64,000 nt of DNA from contig JADIYJ010000001.1 in NCBI GenBank assembly GCA_016705325.1, positions 26,323-90,322 on the forward strand, read 5' to 3'. Within the stretch, counting starts at the first letter, position 1. Each line of letters opens with the position of its first letter. The DNA is from Pseudomonadota bacterium (lineage in GTDB: Bacteria > Pseudomonadota > Gammaproteobacteria > Steroidobacterales > Steroidobacteraceae). Positions 1 through 8,698 of the stretch are shown here, piece by piece. The position numbers and the translations under genes are program-made. Below the pieces are notes generated by a model. It had not been told where the DNA came from. It saw only the letters and a list, made by a program, of their open reading frames with translations, and did no database searches.

Positions 1-128
1 CCGCCCCCGCTGGCCTGCCCGAACCCGGCCGGCCACACCGGCATCTTAGCCAATACCGGGGCCGCGCCACGTTGACCTGAGTACGTACGAACCCTAAGGT
101 AGTCCGACAATATCAGGGGGCTCCGCGG

Positions 129-2126
129 ATGACTTACTTCGTGACCGGCGCGACCGGCTTCATCGGTCGTTATCTCGTCCAATCACTGCTGCAGAAGGGC
201 AAGGGCACGGTCTACGTGCTGGTCCGCCCGAAGTCGATCGGCAAGCTCGACGAGCTGCGCGAGTTCTGGGGCGCGGACAGCCGCAAGCGCGTGGTCCCGG
301 TCAAGGGCGACCTCGGCCTGCCGAAGCTCGGCGTGGGCAAGGCCGACGTCGCGAAGCTGAAGGGCAAGATCAAGCACTTCTACCACCTCGGCGCCGTGTA
401 CGACCTCGAAGCCAGCGCCGAGGCGATGGCGAAGGCGAACATCACCGGCACCAAGGGTGCGCTGGATTTCGCCGAGGCGGTCAACGCCGGCTGCTTCCAC
501 CTGGTGAGCTCGATCGCGGCAGCAGGTCTCTACCGCGGCACGTTCACCGAGGACATGTTCGAGGAAGCGGAAGAACTCGATCATCCGTACCACAGCACCA
601 AGCACGACTCCGAGGCGATGGTGCGCGCGAACGGCCGCACTCCGTTTCGCGTCTACCGCCCGGGCATGGTGCTCGGTCACTCGCAGACCGGCTTCATCGA
701 CAAGATCGACGGGCCGTACTATTTCTTCAAGGCACTGCAGCGGCTGCGCGAGTCCTGGCCGCGCTGGATTCCGCTGGTCGGCATCGAAGGCGGCTACATC
801 AACGTCGTGCCGGTCGACTTCGTGGTCGATGCGCTGGTGCACCTCTCGCACCAGCCGAAGCTCGACGGCCGCTGCTTCCACCTCACCGATCCCAAGGTCC
901 GCCGCGTCGGCGAGATACTGAACGTCTTCGCGCGCGCGGCCCACGCGCCCGAAATGGCGTTCCGCCTCGACCCCAAGGTGTTCGCGATGCTGCCCGAGCC
1001 GGTGACGCAGTCGGTCGAGCGCAGCAAGCCGATCCAGAACGTGTTCAACCAGTTGCTGCGCGACCTGCAGGTGCCGCGTACGGTGCTGCAGTTCGTCAAC
1101 TACCCGACGCGCTTCGACTCGACGGCGACGCAGAAGATTCTCGACAAGGCCAAGATCCGCGTGCCGGCGCTCGAAGACTACGCCTGGCGCCTGTGGGACT
1201 ACTGGGAGCGCCATCTCGATCCCGACCTCTCGATCGACCGCAGCCTGCGGGGTGCGGTGAAGGGCAAGGTCGTGATGATCACCGGCGGTTCGTCCGGCAT
1301 CGGCGAGGCGGCGGCGATCCGCATCGCGGAGGCGGGCGGCAAGGTGCTCGTCGTCGCGCGCGACGAGGAGAAGCTGGCCGAGGTGCGCAAGAAGATCACG
1401 GACGCCGGCGGCTTCGTCAGGACGTACTCCTGCGACATCACGGAATACGCGGCGAACGACAAGCTGGCGAAGGACGTGCTGAAGGAATTCGGGCACGTCG
1501 ACGTGCTGATCAACAACGCGGGCCGTTCGATCCGCCGTTCGCTCGCGCTGTCGTACGACCGCTTCCACGACTTCGAGCGCACGATGCAGCTGAACTACTT
1601 TGCGTGCGTGCGCCTGACGATGAACCTGCTGCCGTCGATGACGGCGCGCAAGGGCGGCCACGTCATCAACGTGTCGTCGATCGGCGTGCTGACGAACGCG
1701 CCGCGGTTTTCCGCGTACGTCGCGTCGAAGGCGGCGCTCGAGTCGTTCGCCCGCTGCGCCGCGTCCGAGTTCCACGACGAGAACGTGCACTTCACGATCA
1801 TCAACATGCCGCTGGTGCGCACGCCGATGATCGCGCCGACGAAGCTGTACGAGGAAATGCCGACCATCATTTCGCCGGACGAGGCGGCCGACATGATCGC
1901 GGATGCGATCATCCGCAAGCCGCAGCGCATCGCGACGCGCCTCGGCGTGATCTCCGAGATCATGCATCTCGTCATGCCGAAGATGTCAGAGGTCGTGATG
2001 AATTCGGCCTACCGCATGTTCCCGGATTCCGCCGCGGCGCTCGGCAAGCGCGAAGGCGAGGAGCAGCGGCCGGCGACGCGCGAAGCGATGGTCTTTGCGT
2101 CCCTGATGCGGGGCATTCACTGGTAG
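129..2126 (+). CDS. Bifunctional fatty acyl-CoA reductase (acyl-CoA to fatty alcohol)
   Basis: The 665-residue protein joins two short-chain-dehydrogenase modules. The N-terminal module opens with an NAD(P)-binding TGATGFIG at residues 6-13 and carries a Y154xxxK158 active-site pair. The C-terminal module has TGGSSGIG at 385-392 and Y530xxxK534. Length, domain order and the C-terminal end (RGIHW-like) match the Marinobacter Maqu_2507 type of reductase, which reduces long-chain acyl-CoA through the aldehyde to a fatty alcohol for wax-ester synthesis. That family assignment is from recalled sequence, not a search. The start at 129 places the Rossmann motif at its usual distance from the N-terminus. 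No wax-ester synthase is visible beside it. A general SDR oxidoreductase with another lipid substrate is the alternative. Confidence 0.85.
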   Translation: MTYFVTGATGFIGRYLVQSLLQKGKGTVYVLVRPKSIGKLDELREFWGADSRKRVVPVKGDLGLPKLGVGKADVAKLKGKIKHFYHLGAVYDLEASAEAMAKANITGTKGALDFAEAVNAGCFHLVSSIAAAGLYRGTFTEDMFEEAEELDHPYHSTKHDSEAMVRANGRTPFRVYRPGMVLGHSQTGFIDKIDGPYYFFKALQRLRESWPRWIPLVGIEGGYINVVPVDFVVDALVHLSHQPKLDGRCFHLTDPKVRRVGEILNVFARAAHAPEMAFRLDPKVFAMLPEPVTQSVERSKPIQNVFNQLLRDLQVPRTVLQFVNYPTRFDSTATQKILDKAKIRVPALEDYAWRLWDYWERHLDPDLSIDRSLRGAVKGKVVMITGGSSGIGEAAAIRIAEAGGKVLVVARDEEKLAEVRKKITDAGGFVRTYSCDITEYAANDKLAKDVLKEFGHVDVLINNAGRSIRRSLALSYDRFHDFERTMQLNYFACVRLTMNLLPSMTARKGGHVINVSSIGVLTNAPRFSAYVASKAALESFARCAASEFHDENVHFTIINMPLVRTPMIAPTKLYEEMPTIISPDEAADMIADAIIRKPQRIATRLGVISEIMHLVMPKMSEVVMNSAYRMFPDSAAALGKREGEEQRPATREAMVFASLMRGIHW

Positions 2127-2396
2127 AATGTGCGGGTGGCCGTGAGCAAGCCCGCGGCTGCGTTCGTGGCCCGGCCACCCCGGCCGGACGCCGCGTCAGT
2201 CCGCACCATCCGGATCGGCGCTGCGGAACCGTGACGCAGCGCGTCAAGTGGCCGCATCGGCTGGTCATTCCCGCGCGAATCCTGCCTAAATGGAGCTTCC
2301 GCGCGGCGCTGGACGAGGGCAAGCTCACGTGCCATGGACCCGGCAGCGTGAGGATGCGCTGCCCGTTGCGAGCGAATCGAACCCAGGGAAGACGCA

Positions 2397-2666
2397 ATGA
2401 AAATCGCCTTGATCGCCTTGTTACTGCTCGCGGTGCTGGGTTTTGTCGCCTTGTCGCGCCGGCGTGCCGCCGTGCGCGAGGCCGAAGCCGCCGCGCGGAT
2501 CCGCTCCCGGTCTGCCCGCAACAGGGCCCGGGTGCCGACCGTCTCCAGCAACGTCATGGGTGTGACCGCCTCGCAGACGATCGAGCCACTGCACCCCGGA
2601 TCGCGTGGCGACGCCGCAATGGCAGCCGCCGCGGTGGGTAACAAGGATGACGGCGTTCAGGGCTGA
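2397..2666 (+). CDS. Small single-pass membrane protein, unknown function
   Basis: An 89-residue protein that begins with a hydrophobic helix at about residues 2-18, followed by a basic Arg/Ala-rich stretch and a low-complexity tail. This predicts one N-terminal membrane anchor or an uncleaved signal with the basic part in the cytoplasm. A GGGAAGA stretch about 5 bases before the ATG could serve as ribosome binding site. No family is recognised. It lies alone between the acyl-CoA reductase and the convergent HDOD gene. Confidence 0.5.
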   Translation: MKIALIALLLLAVLGFVALSRRRAAVREAEAAARIRSRSARNRARVPTVSSNVMGVTASQTIEPLHPGSRGDAAMAAAAVGNKDDGVQG

Positions 2667-2707
2667 CACCTGCGCCTCACCGCCCGGTACCTGCCCTGAA
2701 CCGGACC

Positions 2708-3604
2708 TCAATGACCCCCGAGGGCCTGGCGCAGGGCGCCGATCTCCTCCTGCATGTCATTGATAACCAGCTGGCCTGCCGCGTTGTCGATGCCGAGCGC
2801 GCGAAATGCCTTCAACTCCTGCAGGTCCGGCTGCAGCCCGTCCGCCCGGGCGGCGACCTGCGACAGGATCACAGCGGCCGTTGTGATGTCCGTCAGGTCG
2901 GCCGCGCCCCGATGGGCCCGCGTGATGTCTTCATGATCGCGCACGGCCTCGCAGACTTCATCCGGCAGGCTCCAGTTTTCCAGAATCGCCGTGCCGATGT
3001 TCGCGTGCCAGTCGCGGGTGATCGCCTGCAGACTCTCGTGGTCGCGAAACAGCAGCGGATGATCGACGAGTCGCGTCAATATGTAGAGCTTGCCGACATT
3101 GTGCAGCATCCCTGTCAGCAGCGCCTGGTCGGGATTGCGGGTCGTGAACCGCTTTGCCAGCAGGTAGGCGACGGCGGCGACATGCGTGCTCTCCTCCCAC
3201 AGTTCCTCGAGCCTGGGCCGGATCCTCTGCAGCGATTCGGAACGGCGGATCTGCTCCATGGCGAAGGAAATCGCCGCGCTGCGCACGATGTTGTGGCCGA
3301 CGCGGTTGATCGCGTTGCGCAGGTCGCTCACCGGGTGCCCGGCGGGGTTGAATGCCATGGAGTTCGCCATGCGCAGCAGCCGGGTGGCCAGGATCGGTTC
3401 AGCGCTGGTCACACGTACGATCTTGTCGACGGTGCAGCGTTCGTCGGCCAGCACCATGCGCACGCGAAATGCGACATCCGGCAGGGACGGGAGATCGATG
3501 CTGCCCTGCGAGAGCTCGGCCGCGAGGCTCTGTACGAACGCGAAAGCGGCGGTATTCTGCTCGTCGGCATGATCGGCCACTGCCTGGGCGGTCACTGCAT
3601 TCAC
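2708..3604 (-). CDS. HDOD domain signalling protein
   Basis: The 298-residue protein is almost entirely one HDOD domain: an LPSLPDV-like entry near residue 40, a LATRLLRMANS helix, and the degenerate metal site LHNVGK in place of the HD-x-x-GK of true HD phosphohydrolases. HDOD proteins are cytosolic, usually non-catalytic signalling scaffolds linked to chemotaxis, motility and cyclic-di-GMP responses. It is transcribed alone, and its position next to the flagellar cluster suggests a motility-linked role, which is inference. A 19-bp palindrome lies in its leader. Confidence 0.85.
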   Translation of the reverse strand: MNAVTAQAVADHADEQNTAAFAFVQSLAAELSQGSIDLPSLPDVAFRVRMVLADERCTVDKIVRVTSAEPILATRLLRMANSMAFNPAGHPVSDLRNAINRVGHNIVRSAAISFAMEQIRRSESLQRIRPRLEELWEESTHVAAVAYLLAKRFTTRNPDQALLTGMLHNVGKLYILTRLVDHPLLFRDHESLQAITRDWHANIGTAILENWSLPDEVCEAVRDHEDITRAHRGAADLTDITTAAVILSQVAARADGLQPDLQELKAFRALGIDNAAGQLVINDMQEEIGALRQALGGH

Positions 3605-3636
3605 TGGCTATCCTCGAAAGTACTGCGCGGCCTCGC

Positions 3637-3655
3637 CGGCGGCACAGTGCCGCCG
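3637..3655. promoter_or_regulatory. 19-bp GC-rich palindrome in the HDOD gene leader
   Basis: CGGCGGCAC and GTGCCGCCG face each other around a single A, a perfect 9-bp inverted repeat about 33 bases upstream of the HDOD start codon. It could be an operator or an mRNA hairpin. Nothing in the sequence distinguishes these. Confidence 0.35.
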
Positions 3656-3843
3656 CCGGGCGCCAGGGTCATGACTGATACGGTGCGGCTTGCAGGCAGC
3701 TTGTCGGCAGACCCGGCGGGATCTTGAGGCGTCATCTGTGACACACCACACACGATGCCGACGTCGCGCGCTTGTCACCCCGGGCGGCCGCTGCTAGCGT
3801 AAAGGCGTCCGCCGATCCGCGGGACCGGCAGGAGGCAGAGGAA

Positions 3844-4080
3844 ATGCGCTGGGAATCGCAGCAACGGTACGGCTTGCGGCCTTACCTCGCGCTGGGTGTC
3901 GGGCTCGCAGCGTTGCTGACCGGGCTCACCTGGGCCCTGCTGACGGGCCACTGGGAAGACTGGCACTGGGCGCTGGTCGCGCTTGGCCTGGCGTTGCTGG
4001 TCTACGGCGCCGTCATGGTGCAGGTCCGGCAGGAGTACCGCCGGGCCAGCAAGTGGTATCGGGAGAACCAGGAACCCTAG
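3844..4080 (+). CDS. Small two-helix membrane protein, unknown function
   Basis: Translation from 3844 gives 78 residues: a short polar N-terminus, two hydrophobic helices at about residues 14-34 and 43-60 separated by a Trp-rich turn (HWEDWHW), and a charged C-terminal tail. A longer in-frame start exists at 3772, but an AGGAGG box at 3830-3835, 8 bases before the ATG, decides for 3844. Its last 4 bases overlap the 3' end of the convergent flgN gene. No family is recognised. Confidence 0.6.
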   Translation: MRWESQQRYGLRPYLALGVGLAALLTGLTWALLTGHWEDWHWALVALGLALLVYGAVMVQVRQEYRRASKWYRENQEP

Positions 4081-4556
4081 ACCCGCGCCAGGTTCCGTTG
4101 CCGCGCACCCGAGCTGGCCAGCCCAGCCGGCCCGTAAGTGATCGCCGCCGGGGAGCCCTGCAGGATCGCCAGCGAACGCAGCAGGTGGGCACGTCGCAGG
4201 GCCACCAACCTGCCATTCTGAACGTTGCGTTCCCGGCAGCTTTCCAGCAGGCGGACCAGCTCTTCCCAGTAAGCTGCCAGCCGTCCGCTGCTGTCCGTCT
4301 GCCGCAGCAGGGCCAGGAAATCGGCCGGCTCCGGCCGGCCGGTGAGCGCCGATACGAGCGAACGGCGCTCGCTTTCGATGCGCTCCAGTGCCTCGATGCA
4401 GCGCTGCTTGTCGGCCGTGACTGCGTCCAGGCGGCCGAGGTCGCGCTGCAGCAGCGCCTGGGATTCATCTTCCAGCCGGTTGGCAAGCGCGCGCGTGGCG
4501 GCAATCTGATCCTGGATCAGGCTCGCGAACGCACGTACCCAGGCGCCGGTGTCCAT
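4077..4556 (-). CDS. flgN: Flagellar export chaperone FlgN
   Basis: A 159-residue, largely helical protein with the FlgN pattern: an N-terminal coiled region followed by a core in which LLQRDLGRLDAVTADKQ resembles the conserved Leu/Glu-rich helix. FlgN is the cytosolic chaperone that holds hook-junction proteins FlgK and FlgL before export. It follows flgM by 5 bases, so the two form one minus-strand transcript driven by the sigma-28 promoter at 4891-4917. FlgN proteins diverge quickly, so the call rests as much on position (flgA-flgM-flgN) as on residues. Confidence 0.85.
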   Translation of the reverse strand: MDTGAWVRAFASLIQDQIAATRALANRLEDESQALLQRDLGRLDAVTADKQRCIEALERIESERRSLVSALTGRPEPADFLALLRQTDSSGRLAAYWEELVRLLESCRERNVQNGRLVALRRAHLLRSLAILQGSPAAITYGPAGLASSGARQRNLARV

Positions 4557-4561
4557 CGGCG

Positions 4562-4858
4562 CTAGATCTGCTCTTCCATCTTCAGCAGCTGGCTGGCGAT
4601 CTTCGCCGGGTCCGGCTGATATTCGCCGCGCTCGATGGCGGTCTTTACTGCCGCAACGCGCTGGGGATCCGAGGCCGGAAGCCCCGCCAGGGCCTCGGTC
4701 GCGGCGCGCAGTTCCTGCGCCGTCGCCGTCAGGCGCACGCTGTCGTCGCCACCCGATCCGCGCGACTCGCGCGCTCCACCGGTCCCGCGCCCGGGCACGG
4801 TGTTGCGTTCGGCAGGGCCAATGACCGGACCGGCGATTCCGGTGATCTTGTTTGTCAT
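4562..4858 (-). CDS. flgM: Anti-sigma-28 factor FlgM
   Basis: The 98-residue protein has the FlgM layout: a disordered N-terminus opening MTNKITG, a Gly/Arg-rich linker, and a C-terminal sigma-binding part in which DPQRVAAVKTAIERGEY matches the family signature, followed by an amphipathic end. FlgM binds FliA and blocks late transcription until it is exported through the finished hook-basal body. The gene is preceded by its own sigma-28 promoter at 4891-4917, so FliA stimulates synthesis of its own inhibitor. Confidence 0.95.
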   Translation of the reverse strand: MTNKITGIAGPVIGPAERNTVPGRGTGGARESRGSGGDDSVRLTATAQELRAATEALAGLPASDPQRVAAVKTAIERGEYQPDPAKIASQLLKMEEQI

Positions 4859-4890
4859 AGTCCCACTCTCCCGCAGTGCACCTGGCTCAG

Positions 4891-4917
4891 GTATCGGCAG
4901 ATGTGCGCGGCACTTTA
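4891..4917 (-). promoter_or_regulatory. Sigma-28 (FliA) promoter for flgM-flgN
   Basis: Read on the minus strand: TAAA, 15 bases, then GCCGATAC, 7 of 8 matches to the -10 consensus GCCGATAA with exact spacing. The TAA stop codon of flgA supplies the first three bases of the -35 element, so the promoter starts exactly where flgA ends. Confidence 0.88.
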
Positions 4918-5634
4918 GCCGCGGCCTGCGCCGGGGAGCAAGATTTCCACGACCTCGCTGGAACGCACCACGCCCTCGACCACCCGGTCGGACGATACGC
5001 TGCGCACCTTGATGCGCGTGCCCAGGCCACCGTCGCTCTGCGCGATACCCCGGCCGGAGACGCTGATGCCGCTGCCCGTGGTCAGCAACGTGACCTGCTG
5101 CCCGCGCCGGACGAGCTGGTCCTGCGTCGTGTTCGCCGCACCGATGGGCTGTCCCGCCGGGATGTCTGATCGCGCGCGACGACCCACGAGCGACGTCAGG
5201 TCCGCAGGGGTCTGGCCCGATCCGTCGCTTTCTCGTTCAACGAGCATGAGATCGCCCGGGCCCAGCAGCGTGCCGCGCGGCACCGGGCGACTGGCAACCA
5301 CGACCGGTACCCGCAGCTTGAGCGTCACCGGCACCCATACGCGCCAGCGCACCTGCCCGGCGCACTCCACCTGCACCGTGAGCCTGCGTGCGCCGGCTCG
5401 ATGGTTGCCGGCGCTGGCCAGCAGCGGTACGTCGCAGTCGGCCAGACGCAGGAGGGGATCCACTGCGGCTGCGGGAGGAGCCATGTGGTGCGCCGGCGCA
5501 GTGACGGACTCAGCCTCCTGTCGCGCGGCGGCCTCGATTTCCTTTACGTCCTGCCACGCCGCACCGGCCGACACCTGCAGTGAGGCGCAGGCCGTCACGG
5601 CTGCAATTGCGTAAGCGATGGTTCGTGGGTTCAT
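4915..5634 (-). CDS. flgA: Flagellar P-ring formation chaperone FlgA
   Basis: The start at 5634 gives 239 residues beginning with a signal peptide (MNPRTIAYAIAAVTACASL, cleavage near QVSAGA). Frames that begin further upstream lack a plausible leader. The mature part has the SAF-like region PVPRGTLLGPGDLMLVE and the C-terminal VVEGVVRSSEVVEI strand typical of FlgA. FlgA is the periplasmic chaperone for assembly of the FlgI P-ring. It diverges from flgB and has its own sigma-54 promoter at 5675-5690. Its stop codon is built into the flgM promoter. Confidence 0.92.
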   Translation of the reverse strand: MNPRTIAYAIAAVTACASLQVSAGAAWQDVKEIEAAARQEAESVTAPAHHMAPPAAAVDPLLRLADCDVPLLASAGNHRAGARRLTVQVECAGQVRWRVWVPVTLKLRVPVVVASRPVPRGTLLGPGDLMLVERESDGSGQTPADLTSLVGRRARSDIPAGQPIGAANTTQDQLVRRGQQVTLLTTGSGISVSGRGIAQSDGGLGTRIKVRSVSSDRVVEGVVRSSEVVEILLPGAGRG

Positions 5635-5674
5635 GTTCGGCGGCCGTGCTGGTGAGCGATCTGCCGCGGGATCT

Positions 5675-5690
5675 TGCAATAGGTGTGCCA
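5675..5690 (-). promoter_or_regulatory. Sigma-54 promoter for flgA
   Basis: On the minus strand TGGCACACCTATTGCA is a full -24/-12 element (TGGCAC, 5 bases, TTGCA). It lies about 41 bases upstream of the flgA start codon. FleQ or FleR would be the activator by analogy with Pseudomonas. Confidence 0.88.
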
Positions 5691-5879
5691 GATCGAGCGG
5701 CGCACGCCGTGGTGCGGCGAGATGGGAACACGGCCGCTGCGTGCGGCTGCCTGGCAGCGGCACGCCGAGGCTGTTCGTTGCCGCCGTGCGGCAGCGGCTT
5801 GCCGGTTCGCCCGGCGCCGGCGGGCTGCCACAGCTCAGTGCACACGGCATGCGCCGGTGTTTGAACAACGCGCCCGGTC

Positions 5880-5895
5880 TGGCACGGTACTTGCT
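5880..5895 (+). promoter_or_regulatory. Sigma-54 promoter for the flgB operon
   Basis: TGGCACGGTACTTGCT is a perfect -24/-12 element, with the flgB start codon about 36 bases beyond the GC of the -12 box. About 190 bases separate it from the divergent flgA element; this shared space is where the enhancer sites are expected, but no clear binding motif was picked out. Confidence 0.92.
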
Positions 5896-5930
5896 TTGTC
5901 ACTCGCAGGGACGCAACCAGGGTTCGGCAG

Positions 5931-6329
5931 ATGAATGTACGCAACGACCCCATCTTCGGCATTCACGGTTACGCGCTTGCGCTGCGCAGCCAGCGCATGC
6001 AGGTCCTCGCCTCGAACCTGGCGAACGCGGACACGCCGGGATTCAAGGCACGCGACCTCGACTTCGAGCAGCTTCTCTCGGGCGAGAGCGGCAGTCCGCT
6101 GCCGCTGGCGGTCAGTCGTGCCACGCACATTGCGACCGGGGCCGAGGGCGGCCTCGGCGCCGAGGCGAAATACCGCGTGCCGCTGCAGCCTTCGCTCGAC
6201 GGCAACACTGTCGACGCACAGATGGACCAGGCCCGCTTCGCCGAGAACGCGCTGTCCTACCAGGTCAGCCTGACGCTCGTGAACAGCCGGCTCGACGGTC
6301 TGTTGACGGCAATCACCGGCAACGCCTGA
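5931..6329 (+). CDS. flgB: Flagellar proximal rod protein FlgB
   Basis: The 132-residue protein contains the rod/hook signature LASNLANADTPGFKARDLDF near residues 26-45, the conserved first helix of axial proteins, followed by the FlgB-typical QMDQARFAENALSYQ segment near 97-111. FlgB forms the cell-proximal rod and is exported without a cleaved signal through the flagellar type III apparatus. First gene of the flgBCDEFGHIJ operon, with flgC 11 bases downstream. Confidence 0.95.
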   Translation: MNVRNDPIFGIHGYALALRSQRMQVLASNLANADTPGFKARDLDFEQLLSGESGSPLPLAVSRATHIATGAEGGLGAEAKYRVPLQPSLDGNTVDAQMDQARFAENALSYQVSLTLVNSRLDGLLTAITGNA

Positions 6330-6340
6330 GGATCACCGCG

Positions 6341-6754
6341 ATGGGACTGCTCAAGATCTTCGACGTGGCAGGCAGCGCGATGGCCGCGCAGTCGATGCGG
6401 CTCAACATCACGGCGAGCAACCTCGCGAACGCCGACAGCGTCAGCGGCGACCCGCGCAAAGTGTACCGGGCCCGCCACCCCGTCTTCGCCGTGCAGGCCT
6501 TCGACCGGGACCAGGGCGACACGTCGACCGGCGTGCGCATGCTTGGCGTGGTCGAGAGCCGCGGCGCGCCCGCGGTGCGCTACGAGCCCAACAACCCGCT
6601 CGCCGATGCGCAGGGCCGCATCTACGCATCTTCGGTCAACTCGGTCGAGGAGATGGCGAACATGCTGTCCGCTTCGCGTTCGTACCAGAGCAGCCTTGCG
6701 GTGCTCGAGACCTCCAGGGACCTGATTCTCAGGACCCTGTCACTGGGCCGCTAG
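6341..6754 (+). CDS. flgC: Flagellar proximal rod protein FlgC
   Basis: Starting at 6341 gives 137 residues opening MGLLKIFDVAGSAM, the normal FlgC N-terminus; the same frame is open far upstream but that part is not FlgC. ITASNLANADS carries the axial-protein motif, and the C-terminal VEEMANMLSASRSYQ helix is diagnostic for FlgC. Part of the proximal rod with FlgB and FlgF. GAGGATC upstream serves as ribosome binding site. Confidence 0.95.
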   Translation: MGLLKIFDVAGSAMAAQSMRLNITASNLANADSVSGDPRKVYRARHPVFAVQAFDRDQGDTSTGVRMLGVVESRGAPAVRYEPNNPLADAQGRIYASSVNSVEEMANMLSASRSYQSSLAVLETSRDLILRTLSLGR

Positions 6755-6769
6755 GCCCGGAGATACACC

Positions 6770-7447
6770 ATGGTGACCTCTGCAATCGACGGCGACTACC
6801 TGTCCACGCTCGCCATTGCCCAGCCGCAGTCCGGCAAGAAGCGCGCGGAACTGGGCCAGGAGGATTTCCTCAACCTGATGATCACGCAGTTCCGCAACCA
6901 GGATCCGTTCAAGCCGCTCGATGCCGACGCGATGCTCGGTCAGCTGGCGCAGTTCGGAACGGTGGCGGGTCTCAATGAAGTCAAGACGCAGATAGAGTCG
7001 CTGTCGTCCAGCCTGCTGTCCGACCAGTCCCTGCAGGCCACGGCGCTCGTCGGCAGGAACGTGCTCGTCGCCAGCCAGCAAGTCGTGCTGCAGGACGCGG
7101 CTGGTGCGCTGGGTGGCGTGCTGGTTCCCGCTGGCGCGCAGCTGGTCACGGCCCGGATCCTGGACGGCGCGGGCCGCCTGCTCGATGTCGTCGAGCTCGG
7201 GACGCCGCCGCCCGGCATGGCGCACTTCGCCTGGGACGGCATCGCCGCCGACGGGACGCCTGCGCCGCCCGGCGCCTACATCGTGCAGGCCGACGCGGTG
7301 GTCAACGGCGCCGCCACGGCGCTCGAGACCTTCGCGGCCGCCCCCGTCTCGAGCGTGTCGCTCGGTCGCGCCGGGGAAGGGCTGACGCTGAACCTCGGCG
7401 GCCTCGGCGCGTACGGCTTCGACGCCGTGCGCGAAGTGTTCGACTGA
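6770..7447 (+). CDS. flgD: Flagellar hook cap / hook assembly protein FlgD
   Basis: A 225-residue protein. The N-terminal half has the FlgD signature FLNLMITQFRNQDPFKPL near residues 33-50 and a Gln/Leu-rich linker. The C-terminal half holds the FlgD Tudor-like/FlgD_ig region with AHFAWDGIAADGTPAPPGAY. FlgD caps the growing hook, is needed for FlgE polymerisation and is discarded at hook completion. It lies between flgC and flgE as in other gamma-proteobacteria. Confidence 0.93.
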   Translation: MVTSAIDGDYLSTLAIAQPQSGKKRAELGQEDFLNLMITQFRNQDPFKPLDADAMLGQLAQFGTVAGLNEVKTQIESLSSSLLSDQSLQATALVGRNVLVASQQVVLQDAAGALGGVLVPAGAQLVTARILDGAGRLLDVVELGTPPPGMAHFAWDGIAADGTPAPPGAYIVQADAVVNGAATALETFAAAPVSSVSLGRAGEGLTLNLGGLGAYGFDAVREVFD

Positions 7448-7477
7448 CCATCCACCTTGCCGGTAACGGAGTAGACC

Positions 7478-8680
7478 ATGCCATTTCGCATTGCCCTGAG
7501 CGGGCTGAACGCAGCCTCGGCCGACCTGAGCGTCACCGCCAACAACGTCGCGAACGTGAGCACCGCGGGATTCAAGTCGTCGCGCGCGCAGTTTGCCGAC
7601 GTGTTCTCGATCGGCGCACAGGGCATCGGCAACGGCGTCCGCATCGCGTCCGTCAACCAGCAGTTCGAGCAGGGCGGCATCGACTTCACCGACAACGCGC
7701 TGGATCTCGCGATCAGCGGCCAGGGATTCTTCACGCTGAGCGACAACGGCAGCCTCGTTTACACGCGGGCCGGCGCCTTCGGCGTGGACCGCGAGGGCTT
7801 CGTCGTCAACAGCAAGAACCAGCGACTGCAGATCTACCCGCCGACCGGCACGGGCACCTTCAATACCGGCTCGTTGACCGACCTGCGACTGACCACGACG
7901 GACAGCGCGCCACAGGCGACCGGCCTGGTCGAAATGACCGTCAACCTGCCGGCAGGCGCTGCGCTGCCGACCAATCCGGTGTTTGACCCGCTGGACCCGT
8001 CGAGCTTCACGCAGTCGACGTCGATGACCGTGTACGACTCCCTGGGTTCGGCTCACACCTCCACCTACTACTTCGTGAAAGGGGCCGTGCCGGGCGCCTG
8101 GGACGTCCACACCTACATCGACGGCAACGCCGTCGGTGGTGCGAACGCGCTGAGCTACACGTCTGCGGGGTTGTTGTCGGCACCCGCCGGCGGACTGATC
8201 ACGCTGCCGGCCTACGATCCTGCCAACGGCGCCGCACCGATGAACCTCACCGTCGACCTCGGCGACTCGACGCAGTTCGGCGGCCCGTTCGGCGTCAATG
8301 CGCTGACGCAGGACGGCTATGCCGCGGGGCGCCTCGCCTCGATCGACATCAACCCCGAAGGCGTGGTCTTCGCGCGCTTCACCAACGGTCGCTCGACCGA
8401 ACTGGGCAAGGTCGTGCTCTCTAACTTCCCGAACCCGCAGGGACTGCGCCAGCTCGGCGACTCCAACTGGAGCGAGTCGTTCAGTTCCGGCGACGCGATC
8501 CGCGGCGAGGCCGGCAGCGCGAGCTTCGGTCTGCTGCAGGCGGGCGCACTCGAGGCCTCGAACGTGGACCTGACCGAGGAGCTGGTCAACATGATCACCG
8601 CGCAGCGCAACTTCCAGGCGAATGCGCAGATGATCTCGACGGCCGACTCGGTGACGCAGACGATCATCAACATCCGCTGA
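7478..8680 (+). CDS. flgE: Flagellar hook protein FlgE
   Basis: The 400-residue protein begins MPFRIALSGLNAASADLSV and carries the axial NNVANVSTAGFKSSRAQFAD motif, the FlgE/F/G region with DNALDLAISGQGFFTLSDNG, a central FlgE D2 domain, and the C-terminal coiled region NMITAQRNFQANAQMIST. It polymerises into the hook. Size is close to that of E. coli FlgE (about 400). Confidence 0.95.
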   Translation: MPFRIALSGLNAASADLSVTANNVANVSTAGFKSSRAQFADVFSIGAQGIGNGVRIASVNQQFEQGGIDFTDNALDLAISGQGFFTLSDNGSLVYTRAGAFGVDREGFVVNSKNQRLQIYPPTGTGTFNTGSLTDLRLTTTDSAPQATGLVEMTVNLPAGAALPTNPVFDPLDPSSFTQSTSMTVYDSLGSAHTSTYYFVKGAVPGAWDVHTYIDGNAVGGANALSYTSAGLLSAPAGGLITLPAYDPANGAAPMNLTVDLGDSTQFGGPFGVNALTQDGYAAGRLASIDINPEGVVFARFTNGRSTELGKVVLSNFPNPQGLRQLGDSNWSESFSSGDAIRGEAGSASFGLLQAGALEASNVDLTEELVNMITAQRNFQANAQMISTADSVTQTIINIR

Positions 8681-8698
8681 TGATGCCGGCCTGAGCCG

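Noticed and set aside
3800..3818. TAAAG followed by GCCGAT, resembling a sigma-28 promoter
   Set aside because: Only about 7 bases separate the boxes instead of 15.
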